The notes under the pieces are model-generated. The model ran no database searches. It was not told the DNA's origin and saw nothing but the letters and a program-made list of their open reading frames with translations. Below are positions 10,221 to 21,363 of a stretch of DNA of 37,616 nucleotides, one piece after another (position 1 is the first letter of the stretch; every line of letters starts with the position of its first letter). Origin of the DNA: Triparma columacea (taxonomy: Eukaryota; Sar; Bolidophyceae; Parmales; Triparmaceae); assembly GCA_030267965.1 (NCBI GenBank), contig BRYA01000575.1, forward strand, positions 35,997-73,612, read 5' to 3'. The position numbers and the translations under genes were made by a program.

Positions 10221-11605
10221 ATGACTATTGAAAGCGAAAGAGATAAAGCAGGCTTTTGGTAAGACTTTTTATTGCCTTTAGCTACACGGAGGTTGGCTTT
10301 TTATGGGTTGAGAAGACCACTTCAATGAAATAATGAAATATAAGGCTTTTCCTTCTTTATTGTCGTGTGGGGATTGGACATTGTGCTAAGATACGTCACC
10401 AACAGTTTCATCGGGGCATTGCTTGTTACGTCAATACTCCTTTTCTAACTTGCAATTCACTCAAAATCTCGTAATCCAAATAAAACAACAGGTTTGAGGA
10501 GGATGTCCTGCCCGGCCTAAAGGTCAAGATGGAACTGAAGGAAATCTCATTCAATGGCAACGTGAGTAGGCCAGTAGCAACCTTTTCGCGGTTCATAAAC
10601 TCTAAAAAGATAAACTCTAAATCAATTCCACCTCTTTTTCACCGCAGTCCAAGTTCCAGCAGGTTCAGGTCATCAAGACTATTTTCGGCAAGACTCTGGT
10701 GACGGACGGGAAGACTCAGTCTGCAGGTGAGAGCAGGCAAGAAGTGATGAAGAAAACTTCAATGGAACCACAAGACCATAACAATTCCATGCAATCCCAA
10801 GCGACCACCAACACGAGCCCTCCCCCCACTTGCCGTAGAGAGTGATGAGAAAATTTACCACGAGTCTCTGGTGGTTCCAGCAATGTTGAAGCACGGGAGC
10901 CCGAAGCGCGTCTTCATCGGTGGGGGGGGGGAGCTCGCAACGGCCCGCGAATGCCTCCGCTTCCCCTCCGTGGAGGAGGTAGTGATGGTTGACATAGACG
11001 AGGTCGTGGTTAATATTTGTAAGGAGCATCTACCGACCTGGGGGGATGGGTGCTGGGATGATCCCAGGCTCAACCTTATCATCGGGGACGCTTACTCTAA
11101 CTTTGAAAATATGGACGGACAATTCGACGTTGTCATTATGGACATTTCCGATCCCATTGAGGCTGGCCCAGGAATTGCCCTCTACACCAAGGAGTTTTAT
11201 GATATGGTCGCGTCCAAGCTTTCCCCCGGGGGCGTCTTCGTCACTCAGAGCGGCTCGGGCGACGTTCACAACTACGACGATTGCATGACTGCTATAAATA
11301 GGACATGCAGGGAGGTGTTCGACTGCGTTGCGCCCTACACTTCCTCCGTTCCCAGCTTCGGAGGCAACTGGGGCTTCAACATGGCGTGGAACCTGGGGGA
11401 GGGGGAGGAGGGGAAGGAGGAGATCAAGAAGTGGAAGACTTGCTCGGATATAGAAGCCAAAATACAGGCGTCGTCCAAGCATGACTACATTTTTTACGAC
11501 GGAGAGACCCACCTGGGAATGTTCAACCCTGCCAAGCAGTTAAGAAGAGGGCTGGAGAAGGAGGAGAGGGTCATCACCAGGGACAACCCGGTCTTCATGT
11601 ACTGA
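10221..11605 (+). CDS. Thermospermine/spermine synthase-like aminopropyltransferase
   Basis: Four exons, 10221-10258, 10492-10561, 10648-10726 and 10839-11605 (junction phases 2, 0, 1), give about 317 residues, normal for the family. The enzyme transfers an aminopropyl group from decarboxylated S-adenosylmethionine to a polyamine. Visible motifs: WFEEDVLPG at the N-terminus, created by the first junction; FIGGGGELATARE, the nucleotide-binding glycine loop; VVMVDIDEVVV with the acidic strand end; IIGDAY; and MDISDPIEAGPGIALYTKEFY, which carries the catalytic Asp. The DPIE.GP..LYTKEFY wording matches the ACL5 thermospermine synthase branch better than classical spermidine synthase (DSSDP). The assignment to thermospermine is therefore inference from that motif. 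The first exon is only 38 nt; it supplies the conserved Trp with the second exon, which supports it. Confidence 0.85.
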
Positions 11606-11861
11606 TGTAGGTAGCTGAGAGGCAGTGAGGGGGAGGAGAGTGCTGCAACTCGAAATTACATATCAGATAGATTCAGACAGAATAATTGCTCGCTACTTTA
11701 CATGGAAAACAACGAACGCATTTCTTCTCATAACCAGGCGCAGCGAAATGGACGGGGTTTCCTGCTTACGGCGTGCTACTTGCTTTGTACTCGGGACAGA
11801 AGAGGGAAAAATGGCAAAGTCGCTTAGAAATAAATCCAGCCTTTCTGAGCATATTTCTTTA

Positions 11862-13062
11862 ATGTTTTCATCCATCTCTAGAAGGCTCCCAGCCCGTTAT
11901 ATTCTCAACCAGAGGACCTTTGCAACAGGAAAAGCGTCAGGGGGGCACATTAGCGGTGAGTGGTGGGACTGAAGCCTTATAATATTGTCTTGTCACCTTG
12001 ACTGCGAACACCTCACTATGGAAATGTTATATTTTATTACCTCACATATCTTTATATCGCTCTTAGACGATCTCCTACAGAAACTAGGATCGCTCAGTAC
12101 TCAGGCTCTTGTTGATGGACTCTGGGTAATGGTGAGTAAAGATATTTTCAACCTTCCCACTCCTGAAGTTGCAGCAGGAGATGTTGAACACTATAGGGGC
12201 CAACAAGGCGCGTTTCTGTACCACCTTATTGTTTGGTATAAGTTATTCAACGCCAATTCTTACTCCCTCCTCCCCTCCAATCCTCCCCAAAGGGGTGGCC
12301 TTGTGCCCAGATTACCGGTGCTCGCCCCCTTGCTCCCAACCACAAGTGCGTCGGTCGTGCGGTGACCATGAACTTTGTCCCCGCCAGGCCTGACATCCAA
12401 CAGGACAAGCCTCCCGGAGGAGATAGTCCCGAGTATGAGGCATTTGAGCTCTGCGGACCTAACGATGTCCTTGTCATGGCCAGTGTCGGCCCCTGGGAGT
12501 CTGTTGGCGGCGACATCAAATTCCTCCGTCTCATGCAGCGCAAAATTGGCGGCCTCGTCACCGACGGCTCGGTCCGCGACACCGACGAGATCATAAACTA
12601 CGGCTTCCCCACCTTTTGCCACTCCACCACAGCCAAGCAGGGCCCCGCTGCCATGCAGCCTTGGGAGGCCCAGGGGGTTATAAGCTGCGGGGGCGTCGTA
12701 GTCAGGCCCGGCGACGCCATCGTCGGCGACCAGGACGGCGTGGTCGTGGTCCCTGCTAAGGTTGCCGAGACTGTCTACGGAATTGCTCACGGCCGTGAGG
12801 TCATCGAGGACATTGTGAAGGAGGAGGTGAGGAGAAATTACACGAGACTTCTTTCACGCCGCTTAAATCGCCACCATCGCGTCAAAACCACTAACTCTTC
12901 TCTTCGTTCCACCAGCTCACGAAAAACCCTGGACCTCCAGGAAAGTTCTACCCCTTCATGTCTGGAAAGGTCAAGGCCGACTCTCCTCTCGGCCAGCTGC
13001 TCGCCACCAAGGGAATCACCCCCGAGAATTCCAACCAGTTCGAGGGTTCCGCCGACTGGTAA
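11862..13062 (+). CDS. RraA-like / HMG-CHA aldolase family protein with mitochondrial presequence
   Basis: Four exons, 11862-11955, 12067-12131, 12293-12826 and 12916-13062 (junction phases 1, 0, 0), give about 279 residues. I chose ATG 11862 because it gives an Arg/Ser-rich amphipathic start (MFSSISRRLPARYILNQRTF) typical of mitochondrial presequences; an in-frame ATG at 11812 is possible. The core reads LSTQALVDGLWVMGWP, ARPLAPNHKCVGRAVTM, then GGLVTDGSVRDTDEI with the family's conserved Arg-Asp pair, GFPTFCHSTTAKQGPA and GDQDGVVVVP. This is the RraA fold, shared by RNase E inhibitor homologues and class II 4-hydroxy-4-methyl-2-oxoglutarate/oxaloacetate aldolases. In a eukaryote an aldolase or oxaloacetate decarboxylase role is more likely than RNase control. 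The C-terminal 48 residues extend beyond the usual core. The stop TAA overlaps a GTAAGT string. Confidence 0.83.
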
Positions 13063-13285
13063 GTATACTTCAACATGGTTTTGTCGAGGGGGTTGACGTT
13101 TGTCAAGAAGGGTGTGAGGCGTGACTTCTTTACAAAATAAATCTTTAAACAAAATAAATCATGGCGTCTCACAGTATGGTGTGAATATATGGAAATAATG
13201 TGGAGACGCTTTATCGTTGGAAAATATCCTTTTATTACGGTATAAACAACACTCTGTAATCACCCGTTCACCCACACCACCCGAT
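13063..13285. other. Converging 3' ends of the RraA-like and phosphotransferase genes
   Basis: A 223-bp AT-leaning spacer that must hold the 3' UTRs and polyadenylation sites of both genes. No repeat or RNA gene was seen. Confidence 0.5.
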
Positions 13286-14897
13286 TTATTTCCTTTTCCC
13301 TTGGGAGAGAACGTTGATGTTCAGCGCGCTCGCGAGGTCCAAGCAAGTTCCGACGGCAAAATAGAAATACTGTCCTAGAAGAATTACCGCCCAAGCCGCA
13401 ACGACAATGCCGTCGTTCGCCCTGTTGGTGCCGGCGTTTAAATAGACATTGACGAAAGCGATGGGAGCTACGATGCGAACCAAGGCAGTCTTATAATGGA
13501 CGCGACTTTTGCTCATCTGGGCAACGATGACCTGCGTAGTGTAGAAGCTGCGGGCACAGGGTGTAGCGAGTCGATGGGATTAGAGATAGTTTGCATAAAT
13601 GTTGTCACTGTCGCTCCTTCCCTCCACCCCCTCTCACCTGCAGCTAACTCCCCAGAGCATCGTGAGCTCGAGGGGCCTCGAGGAGAACATGTCTGCCCTG
13701 GTCAAGAGCATTCCAAGCACGTACATGGAGTACATGGGAACGAGTTGCATAAAGCAGTCGTATCTGGTGATGTCCTGTGGGGTTGAATTGATGGAGGAGT
13801 TCGTTAACGTCTTGCGTTAGGGATTTTGCACTTCGTCAATGACGTCGCTTCGCTCCGCTGCACTTCTCGTCTCTTCTCACCTTGTCCCCAATGTCTTTCT
13901 TCTTGAGAGGCGCAGCCCTGATTACCCTTAGAAAGGAGCCCCCCGCGAGCACGAATGTGGTGGCTGCCATAGGTATGAGGGCTAGGTGCCTCAGCTCCAT
14001 ATTGACGTAAGGGAGAGGATGTTGCCACGACTCAGGCCCAAGGATGGCGACGCTCCCCATCATGGCAAATTGCGTGATCTGCCCCTCAGTAAGGCCGAAT
14101 ATGCCGTTGTTGGTAACCAAGAAGCCAGTGTGGTACTGTGCGGGATTAGTAGTAGGGTGACGAGTGAAAAGACAGGGTTTCAGTTACGGTGACAGGCAAA
14201 AGGACAGGGATGGAGCAACACAGGCAAAAGGACAGGGATGGAGCAATACTCCTCCTTCGATCGTCTCTCTCCCCCCCCTCCGCCTCACCTCCTCCCACTG
14301 CGCAAGGAAGAAACACTGAAAGTTGAGCACTGTGTTGAAGACGGTCCAAGGGGAACCGGCATACTGCATGCAATGACAATTTAGGTTTCCGACAATGTTG
14401 GTGGTGAAGGCGTCGCAGCCATGGTCGAACAGTTGTCCGAGAGGACTGGACGACTTAGTCGCTCGGGCGTGCTTCCCATCAACTGCGTCCAAAGTCTGAT
14501 AAAGGAAGTGACCGAGAAGGGCTACAGCGTAGACCCATGCAGGGGCCGTTTGAGAAAAGGTTGGATCAAACATCCTCAGCAGGAGCGCTCCACCACCAAC
14601 ACAGAAGAGACCAGTCAGCGTGATAAGGTTGGGAGCCATCCACTGGGGCATGAGCGTCTGGCACCATGCCCAAAATGGATCAAGGATCAAGTCCAGTTTC
14701 GTATAACCTCCCGAATGATATTGCCAGGTTGCGAGCCCCTTCTTCACCTTGTCAGTGAGAACATAGTTTGACCCCGGGGTCTTCCTACGGGTAGTGCGAC
14801 TCTTCGATCTTGCTCTTCCAGGCATATCTTTGCTGATTTGTGATGTGGCCTTTTCCCTGTCATTTTCACAAGCAAAACAATCCGAAAACAGCTTCAT
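13286..14897 (-). CDS. CDP-alcohol phosphotransferase (choline/ethanolamine phosphotransferase type)
   Basis: Four exons, 14897-14289, 14135-13881, 13810-13638 and 13547-13286 (junction phases 0, 0, 2), give about 432 residues. The enzyme joins diacylglycerol and CDP-choline or CDP-ethanolamine at the ER membrane, the last step of the Kennedy pathway. The CDP-alcohol phosphotransferase signature DGxxARx8Gx3Dx3D is complete: DGKHAR, then G, D and D spaced exactly as required within DAVDGKHARATKSSSPLGQL and FDHGCD. The N-terminal YHSGGYTKLDLILDPFW block and the C-terminal FYTTQVIVAQMSK block are typical of CEPT/EPT/CPT. Several membrane segments follow the signature. The start is uncertain: ATG 14897 is the first in frame, but ATG 14825 would give a basic N-terminus (MPGRARSKSRTTRR). 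Choline versus ethanolamine preference cannot be read. Confidence 0.88.
14192..14246. repeat. 28-bp tandem duplication inside a phosphotransferase intron
   Basis: The 27-bp string beginning ACAGGCAAAAGGACAGGG occurs at 14192-14218 and again at 14220-14246. It lies within the intron 14288-14136 of the minus-strand gene. This is a small slippage-type duplication. Confidence 0.9.
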
Positions 14898-15019
14898 CGA
14901 AGATCCCAAACTGAAATTTTTGATCCTCAGTTAAGTAGGTTTCAGTTGCGCATTTTGAGGCACACTCAATCCCTCTTCAACAATTTCGCCCCAGACCTTT
15001 TCCTCGTCGCCCCCTTCCG
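14898..15019. promoter_or_regulatory. Divergent promoter between phosphotransferase and NIPA genes
   Basis: About 122 bp separate the two proposed start codons, the shortest divergent spacer in the window. If ATG 14825 is the true phosphotransferase start, the spacer is 194 bp. No core promoter motif is identifiable. Confidence 0.45.
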
Positions 15020-16820
15020 ATGGATTCGCATCTTTGGCGCCTCCTCACTGAAGAATCCTCCAAAGATTCGACAGTAGCTTTGGGGGTTGTGCTGGGGTTG
15101 TTGGGCAGCATATGTATCAACACAGGCAATAATATTCAGAGTCTTGGTGAGTGAGCGTCGGGACACCAGATCCGGGTTAAAGAGGGATTCGTGGCGACTT
15201 TTAGGAGTTGTGCCCCTCTCTTCTTGCCTTGGCCGATCTCCACAACTCACCACTTCCTGATGAATCATGTGCGCTTCTTCTTATCTCTCAGGACTCCACC
15301 AAGTAGCAAAGTTGGACGCTGGGAGGCGTATCGAGTGGGAGAAGAAAAACAACCCTCAGGCGATAGCTGAAGATGAGGAGGTGGGGGAAATTGAAGAGAG
15401 AGGGAGCGAGTTCAAGTTCAAACCATCACCGAATTCTTCCTCTCGTGTCTGGGTCTTTGGCACATGCGTATTCGTCTCGGGGAGTCTTCTGAACTTCGCG
15501 TCGGTGAGTGTTGGACCCTATCCCCTATTTTAAACCCAATTATATTCTGACAACGAACTCTCCCCCCCCCTACCCTAACCACAGTACGGCTTCGCTCCAC
15601 AATCTATGCTTGCTTCTCTCGAGTCGGTACAGTTTGTTACCAACATTCTCTTCGGGAAGTTTATGCTCAAGGCTCATATATCGAACAAAATGTATTTTGG
15701 AACTGTCCTCACAGTCGCAGGGACAATTGTGGCGGTCATATTTTCGTCGTCAACCCCCAAGACACCCGACCTCGACGACCTTGTCGACAATTGGTTTGCC
15801 CCCGTTTTTGTCACTTACCTGATTATCATGGGTTGCAGCATTGGGGGCATAAACGTCTGGTACAAAGCCATCGAGGTGGCCGAGAACAAAGGCAAACCAA
15901 TGCCCTACTCACATATTGTCAAGCCCCTCCTCTATGCGACATGGTCCGCGCTGTTCGGAACCCTGAGTGTGGTGAACGCCAAGGTTCTCGCGGAGCTGTT
16001 ACGCATCCAGGCAGGGGGACACAACATCTTCACTGAGTTGTTCTTCTATCTAACCCTAATCATGTGGTTCATCACAGTTGGTATATGGCTTTACAGGCTC
16101 AATGATGCGCTCAGCAAGTTCGACCCGCTCTTTATCATCCCGCTCCTGCAGTGCAACTTCATCTTGTTCGCCATCATCAGTGGAGGCATTTTTTTCAAGG
16201 AGTTTGAAAGTTTTTCGGCCGGCCAGTGGGCCGGCTTCTGCTCAGGTGTCATCGTAATGTTCACCGGCCTCGGCTTTCTTACCCCCTCCCCCGAGGAAAC
16301 CGAAGAGGGAGACGACGAGAGTGACCACAGTGACAACGAGAAAGAAAACACACCGTCTCGCAGGATGTCTCGCCGAAAGTCGCACATGGGCGGCGCTCCA
16401 CTTTTTGACGAGAAGGAGGTGGAGAGCGACCTACCTAGCTTCAGGCAGCCTGCGCCTTCCCTAATGGGAGTCGGTAACATGGGCGAAGAGTGGTTTGGCA
16501 GAAATTCCGTTATCATCCCTAAGCATTTTAAGGGAGTCCACGATGGCGTAGGTGTGGGAATTGGGGTCGTAAGGGAAGGCTTGGAGACGTCCGTTAATGC
16601 GGTTACTGGGGTCGTTGCTACTGGTCTCGTTACGGGGGCGATTGCGGCAGAGGAAATTATCAAAGGGATAGGAGATATTCCCGAAAAACTTGGTGATACA
16701 CAGGGAGAGGAGAAGGATACTTTGCAGGACCTCAACAGCACCTCTAGCGACACGAAGGTGGAGAAGGTAGTTCGTGCGAAATCTTCCTCCATGAACTCGA
16801 AACCTTTCAGCTCGCTCTAG
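15020..16820 (+). CDS. NIPA-type magnesium transporter
   Basis: Three exons, 15020-15146, 15292-15503 and 15585-16820 (junction phases 1, 0), give about 524 residues. NIPA proteins (DUF803 family) are multipass Mg2+ transporters of the plasma membrane and endosomes. The first exon encodes TM1 (GVVLGLLGSICINTGNNIQSL), and the first junction leads into GLHQ, the usual KKGL position. The family block FASYGFAPQSMLASLESVQF (normally FAAYxFAPaxlvtPLGal) is split exactly by the second intron, which confirms both splice sites. About seven more membrane segments follow up to FCSGVIVMFTGLGFL. The last 150 residues are soluble: acidic DDESDHSDNEKEN, Arg/Ser-rich, then a Gly/Val-rich helix-prone part unlike the rest of the family. 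An acidic insert (EDEEVGEIEERG) sits between TM1 and TM2. Confidence 0.85.
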
Positions 16821-16921
16821 TTGGGAGGAGCAAAGGAGGGAAAGGGGCTAGGAGAGAGACGTAAGTAGGGGAAGGTAATTGCTATCTTTATCGTTACGAA
16901 ACAAACACAACAGACTGAAAA

Positions 16922-19291
16922 TTAAAGGTACACATCTCCTTCCTCTCCCCCCACGATCCTCCTAATGCCATTCTCCCATTGTTTCACCCAGGTTTCGCAG
17001 CCAAAAAGTTGACCCCTCCCCTCCTCAATTCTCTCCTTAACCCTTTCCCTAAAGTCATCCTCGCGTAGAAGACGGACCGCGATATCCTCGTACTCCTTCA
17101 AGTCCTTCCCCACCAAGTAACCGTCGGCATTGACTGCATGGAGCAAGGAGGCCCCAACGCGGCTGCTCAGTTTGTCGCACACGCAACCATTCTTCATGTA
17201 ATCCTGCAACCAGTGCGGAGCGCGAGCGGAGCGCGAGCGGAGCGGTCCGCAGGACCATTAAGTTAGCGGGTGCGTTAAAGCCAGCAGCTCTGCCATTTCT
17301 CTGTGTTTCCTTTACCCTCTTTGCCATCCGCACCCTTCTCACCTCCTCCCCCCACCCCTCCTCTCCCTCTCCCCTCTCCCTCAGCATGGTAACAAGCGGG
17401 ACGCCGACCCAGAGCGAGTCAACGCCCACCGTGTGAGAGTTGTAGCAAGGGGTGTCAAGGAAACAGTCCATGCACCGAAGGCGCTCCAAATGCTGGGGGG
17501 AGGGGGAGGGAAGAAGGGTTTAAGTTGGATTTATACTTTGTTTCATATTCTTTCGCCCATTCTTTTTGTTCCGCATCAATTTTAATTTTCCACGCAAATT
17601 CTTACCTCCTCTGGCTCGAGTATCGGGCCGAATATTACCCTGGAGTCGTCCAATCCCTCCCGGCCCAGGAGGGCCCTAACGTTTGCCTCCATGGCTCTGC
17701 CTGAGGAAAGAAGGAAGAGGCAAGTGTTCTCGGTTCGGGCCAGGATGCGGATCCAGGAGAAAAATGTCGCAGGGTCGATCTTGTCAGATCGGCCCACGTT
17801 ACTGTAGACGAAAGCTGCTGGAGGGAGGTTGTACTTGGAACGCTTGGACCGTGGGGAGGCGGGCAGGGGGGCGGGGGAATGCGAGTTAACGAAGTAAGAG
17901 CCTGGCATGAACACCAGGTTCCCGGCGTAGCTATCCCGGAGCGAGGGAGGGGCGACGATGGGGTCGACGATCTGGTGCGTGGTGTGGGGCGAGCCGTGGG
18001 AACCCGGGAAGCCCATGTAGCTGACGATGGGGGTAGGAGGGGAGAGGTAATGGAAGACGGAGAGGGCTGTGGAGATTAAATCAGTACCAGCGTGCCCACA
18101 TAAGTCGACGAGGATGTCTGGGGAGTCAGACATAATCTGAGACGCTATTTCTTGAGGCTTAGTGTCCAGAGGTATTTCCACGAACTTCGAACCCATTTTG
18201 TCCTTGATGTGAACACCGGGTTCAGTGACGGGGGGAGGACCGAGAGAGTACAGGGTCACGTCGAACTCCGAAGTGTTGTGGGAGGTCCAGAAGTCCCTCA
18301 TTAAGTAAGGGAGGGGGTGGCCTGGTTTGGAGATGTCCGGGGTTATGTAGGCAACTCTTATTCTGCGAGGAGCGAATCAATGAGTGAATAGGGTTCAGAC
18401 TGGGACGAGGAAAACTCAACCCGAAAAGAGACTTGCGAAATCTCACCTCCCAGGGTTTCCTTTCACGAGTTTGGCTTCATCTAAGTTTGTTGTTTCCTCC
18501 GAATCTATAATTCCCCTTGCAATGGCTTCATCTAAGTTTGTTGTTTCCTCCGAATCTATAATCCCCCTTGCAATGTCTTGAATCTCTCTACTTCTAAAGC
18601 TCGCAATATCCCTCTGCCCTTCAAGCCCCAAGCTAGCCATTCTCAAGCTTTCGAACGGAGGCACCACGAGTGTACCCCCCCCCCCTCTAACTGCGTTCAG
18701 GGAGGAATCCCTTAAGGACGAAAGGGTTGAGAGGTAAGCTTCCAACGCCTCGGGTGACTTGCAGTAGGACAGTGTGGCGGAAGAGGAGCGGTGAGACAAC
18801 GCTAGGGACCTCTCCCTCAAACCCTTGGCACCGGCTTGGGAGGAGAAGGAAGAGAGAGACATTAGAGTTTCTGATGAGGAGGACGCCTCGTCCCACAACT
18901 GCAGGTCTATCAAAAGCGACGTGAGACCGAAAGAGTCTAGCAGCAAACTCATCGTTGGGGGCACACTCTCGTCCTGGCGAGCACTCAACTTGCAAGTAAC
19001 ACTGCCCTGGAGAGCCTGGATTAGATACCTCTGCACTTCACTGTTTGTAGGGTCAAGCTTGTAGAGAGGGAGGAGGGAGGTTATCGCGGCGTCGTATGAT
19101 TGCGATGATATTAAATTGGAGATGTTTGGTAATGCAGAGGGGATGGGGGTAGAGGAGGAAGGGAGGGCGAGGGCGAGTGTGGTTGAGTGTTGGAAGAATG
19201 CGTGGATAATTATGCACAAAAAGTAGATATTTAGACGGTAAAGATATCTTTTGTACCGGCGATGTGGGAGTCGAAGCGTATTAGGCGCCAT
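16922..19291 (-). CDS. GT41 (OGT/SPINDLY-like) glycosyltransferase with N-terminal membrane anchor
   Basis: Four exons, 19291-18447, 18362-17606, 17492-17343 and 17203-16922 (junction phases 2, 0, 0), give about 677 residues. The catalytic region matches GT41 O-GlcNAc/O-fucosyl transferases: RIRVAYITPDISKPGHP, ILVDLCGHAG, SYMGFPGSHG, SNVGRSDKIDPATFFSWIRIL (with the conserved Lys), then LDTPCYNSHTVGVDSLWVGVPLVT and SSRVGASLL with a C-terminal EYEDIAVRLL. The N-terminus is unusual: MAPNTLRLPHRRYKRYLYRL followed by a hydrophobic helix (about residues 21-45), which reads as a signal anchor or signal peptide, whereas known OGT and SPY are cytosolic or nuclear. The 45-281 region contains a PTNSEVQRYLIQAL-type TPR-like piece but no clear TPR array. 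A 17-residue tandem repeat sits near residues 240-273. The exon 3 donor is the least certain boundary. Confidence 0.8.
17204..17342 (-). other. Intron with an 11-bp GCGAGCGGAGC-type repeat
   Basis: This is the third intron of the GT41 gene. Near 17216-17243 the plus strand reads as overlapping copies of GCGGAGCGCGA, followed by a small GGTCC/GGACC inverted repeat (17244-17256). These GC-rich short repeats could form a hairpin near the intron's acceptor. Confidence 0.6.
18473..18574 (-). repeat. 51-bp in-frame tandem duplication in the GT41 gene
   Basis: Copies at 18473-18523 and 18524-18574 differ by a single base. Translated on the minus strand they give two copies of IARGIIDSEETTNLDEA just before the catalytic domain. 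The frame is preserved, so the duplication adds 17 residues to a linker. Near-identity implies it is recent. Confidence 0.95.
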
Positions 19292-19509
19292 GGGGGATGA
19301 AATTGGTTGGATTGAGTTTGCAATTTTTGTGAGGGTCTTCAATTTCCTTTTTTACCTCGAATATACGATTGAAAGCTCTTTATATTGCCATTTTATTAGC
19401 ATATTGACCTAATTTACTAAGATAAATACCTCAAAACGGCCCATAAAACAATCTACTACATAGTGCACCCTTTCGACATCCAACAAAAACCAATTGAACC
19501 TGCAACACG
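19292..19509. promoter_or_regulatory. Divergent promoter between GT41 and SSADH genes
   Basis: A 218-bp AT-rich stretch between two start codons facing apart. It contains several A/T runs, but no element can be named. Confidence 0.5.
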
Positions 19510-21118
19510 ATGCGTTTCCTGACCTCAGTAAAGCACCTACTTCCGGGTGTGCGTATTCTCCCTCCCTCAACTCCTTTACCTCCTTCCACAATCTCAACCT
19601 ACCCAGTTCTCAACCCTTCCACCAACCAAGTTCTCTGTCTAATCGACAGACAGGACGATTGGGGTTCAGACGTTGACGTTAGCCGTGTGACGAGGTCAGC
19701 AGTTGATAAGGCAATGTCGGTAGGTGAATCCTTCAAGAGAACAACAAGCTTAGATCGTGCGAATATATTGAGTTTATGGGCTTCAGAAATCCGTTCCAAC
19801 TCCCTCGCTCTCGCAACAATAATGACACTCGAGTCCGGTAAGCCTCTCACCGAGTCCCTCTCTGAGGTAGAGTACGGTGCCTCCTTCCTTTCCTACTATT
19901 CCGGTTCATGTTACCGTACCTCCGGTTTAAACGGAGGACATATTATACCCTCACCTTTCCCCGACCCTTCAGGTTACAGTAGAGGTACTTTAATGTCCTA
20001 CAACGAACCCGTAGGTGTATGCGGTATGATAACACCGTGGAACTTCCCACTTGCTATGTTGACACGAAAGGTTGCTCCAGCGTTGGCTGCGGGGTGTACG
20101 AGTGTGCTGAAGCCTAGCGAGCATACTCCGCTGACGGCTATTGCTGTTAGGGAATTAGGGAGGAGAGCGGGGGTTGAGGATGGGATTTTTGAGGTTTTGC
20201 CATTTGGAGAGGGTGGGAGTAGAGGGTTTGGGGATGCTATATGTACTAACGACGACGTTAAGAAGGTCAGCTTCACCGGTTCGACAAGGGTGGGTAAGGA
20301 GCTCCAATCTAAGGCGGCTGGGGGGGGTGTGGTAAAGAGGATGAGTTTGGAGCTTGGGGGAAATGCGCCGTTCGTGGTGTTTGAGGACGCGGATATGGAT
20401 AGGGCTGTAGATGCGGCGGTTAAGAGCAAGTTCAGGAACGCTGGACAGACGTGCGTTTGCAGCGACAGGTTCCTGATCGCGAAGTCGAGGATGGACGAGT
20501 TTGTGGAGAGGTTTAAGAAGGAGGCTGAAGAACTCAAGGTTGGAGACGGGATGGAGGAGGGGACTAATTTGGGACCGCTAATTACTGGCCAAGCGGCTGC
20601 GAACGTGGAGAGGAAAGTTAGGGAGTGCAAGAGCGGGGAGATTGTCACGGGAGGAAAGAGGATCGTGGGCAACTTCTTCTCTCCCACCATCATTGTGGGT
20701 ATGGGGCTAGAGGAGGAGGTTTGGAGGTGCGTCCAAGTTATATTATTCGGCAAATGGACAGATCTTCGAAAACCACTGTCGTTCTTCCCTTTCCCAATCT
20801 AACCCCTCCTCTCCACGCAGGGAGGAGAACTTCGGACCTGTGGCCTGCGTTAGGTCGTTCTCTGACGAGGATGAGGCCCTGGGTGTTATAAAGATGAGCA
20901 GGACGGGGTTGGCGAGCTACTTTTTGACGAAGGACGTGGGGAGGATATTCAGGTTCGGGAGGGAATTACCGAACGGACTTGTAGGGGTCAATGAAGGGAT
21001 CATCAGCACGGCGCACGCGCCGTTTGGAGGTATTGGGGAGAGCGGAATCGGGAGGGAAGGGAGCGGAGAGGGGATCGAAGAATATTTGGAGAAGAAATAT
21101 ATGATGATCAACCACTGA
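19510..21118 (+). CDS. Succinate-semialdehyde dehydrogenase (ALDH5 type)
   Basis: Two exons, 19510-20726 and 20821-21118, phase 2 with a GTGCGT donor (the only non-GT[GA]AG donor found), give about 504 residues, the family's usual length. The enzyme oxidises succinate semialdehyde to succinate with NAD(P)+ in the GABA shunt. Seen in order: EPVGVCGMITPWNFPLAM (cofactor-binding Asn), VLKPSEHTPL, KVSFTGSTRVGK, SLELGGNAPF with the catalytic Glu, and NAGQTCVCSDRF with the catalytic Cys inside a Cys-x-Cys pair, the redox-switch arrangement known from SSADH. The second exon supplies EENFGPVACVRSF and PFGGIGESGIGREG. The start MRFLTSVKHLLPGVRIL looks like a mitochondrial presequence. The 3' end converges on the alpha-hydroxyacid dehydrogenase gene, 245 bp away. 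Confidence 0.92.
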
Positions 21119-21363
21119 AGGGGGGGGAATTCTGGAAGCCAAAAGATGAAGAGGTTGAAGTGTACGATGGACGTATAACCCGTAAGACGAAAAGTCCACC
21201 CCATTCCTTTTCAAACTGCAACATAGTTATAACTCCCCTAAATAGTGTCGAGGGTATTTTTTTGGGTTGAGTCATATTCTCCCTAAAATCTCCCCCCCCC
21301 CTCCCCCCTTGTTTGTCCTAAAAAGCTCCCCCCCATTATCTCAGATTGTCTTTCTCTTTTGTC

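Noticed and set aside
12169..12292. Extra exon of the RraA-like gene (QEMLNTIGANKARF frame)
   Set aside because: Skipping it gives LWVMGWPCAQI, which matches the family exactly; including it inserts unrelated sequence.
13051..13065. A further exon of the RraA-like gene after the GTAAGT at its end
   Set aside because: The GTAAGT overlaps an in-frame TAA after GSADW. No acceptor or family-like continuation was found before the converging gene.
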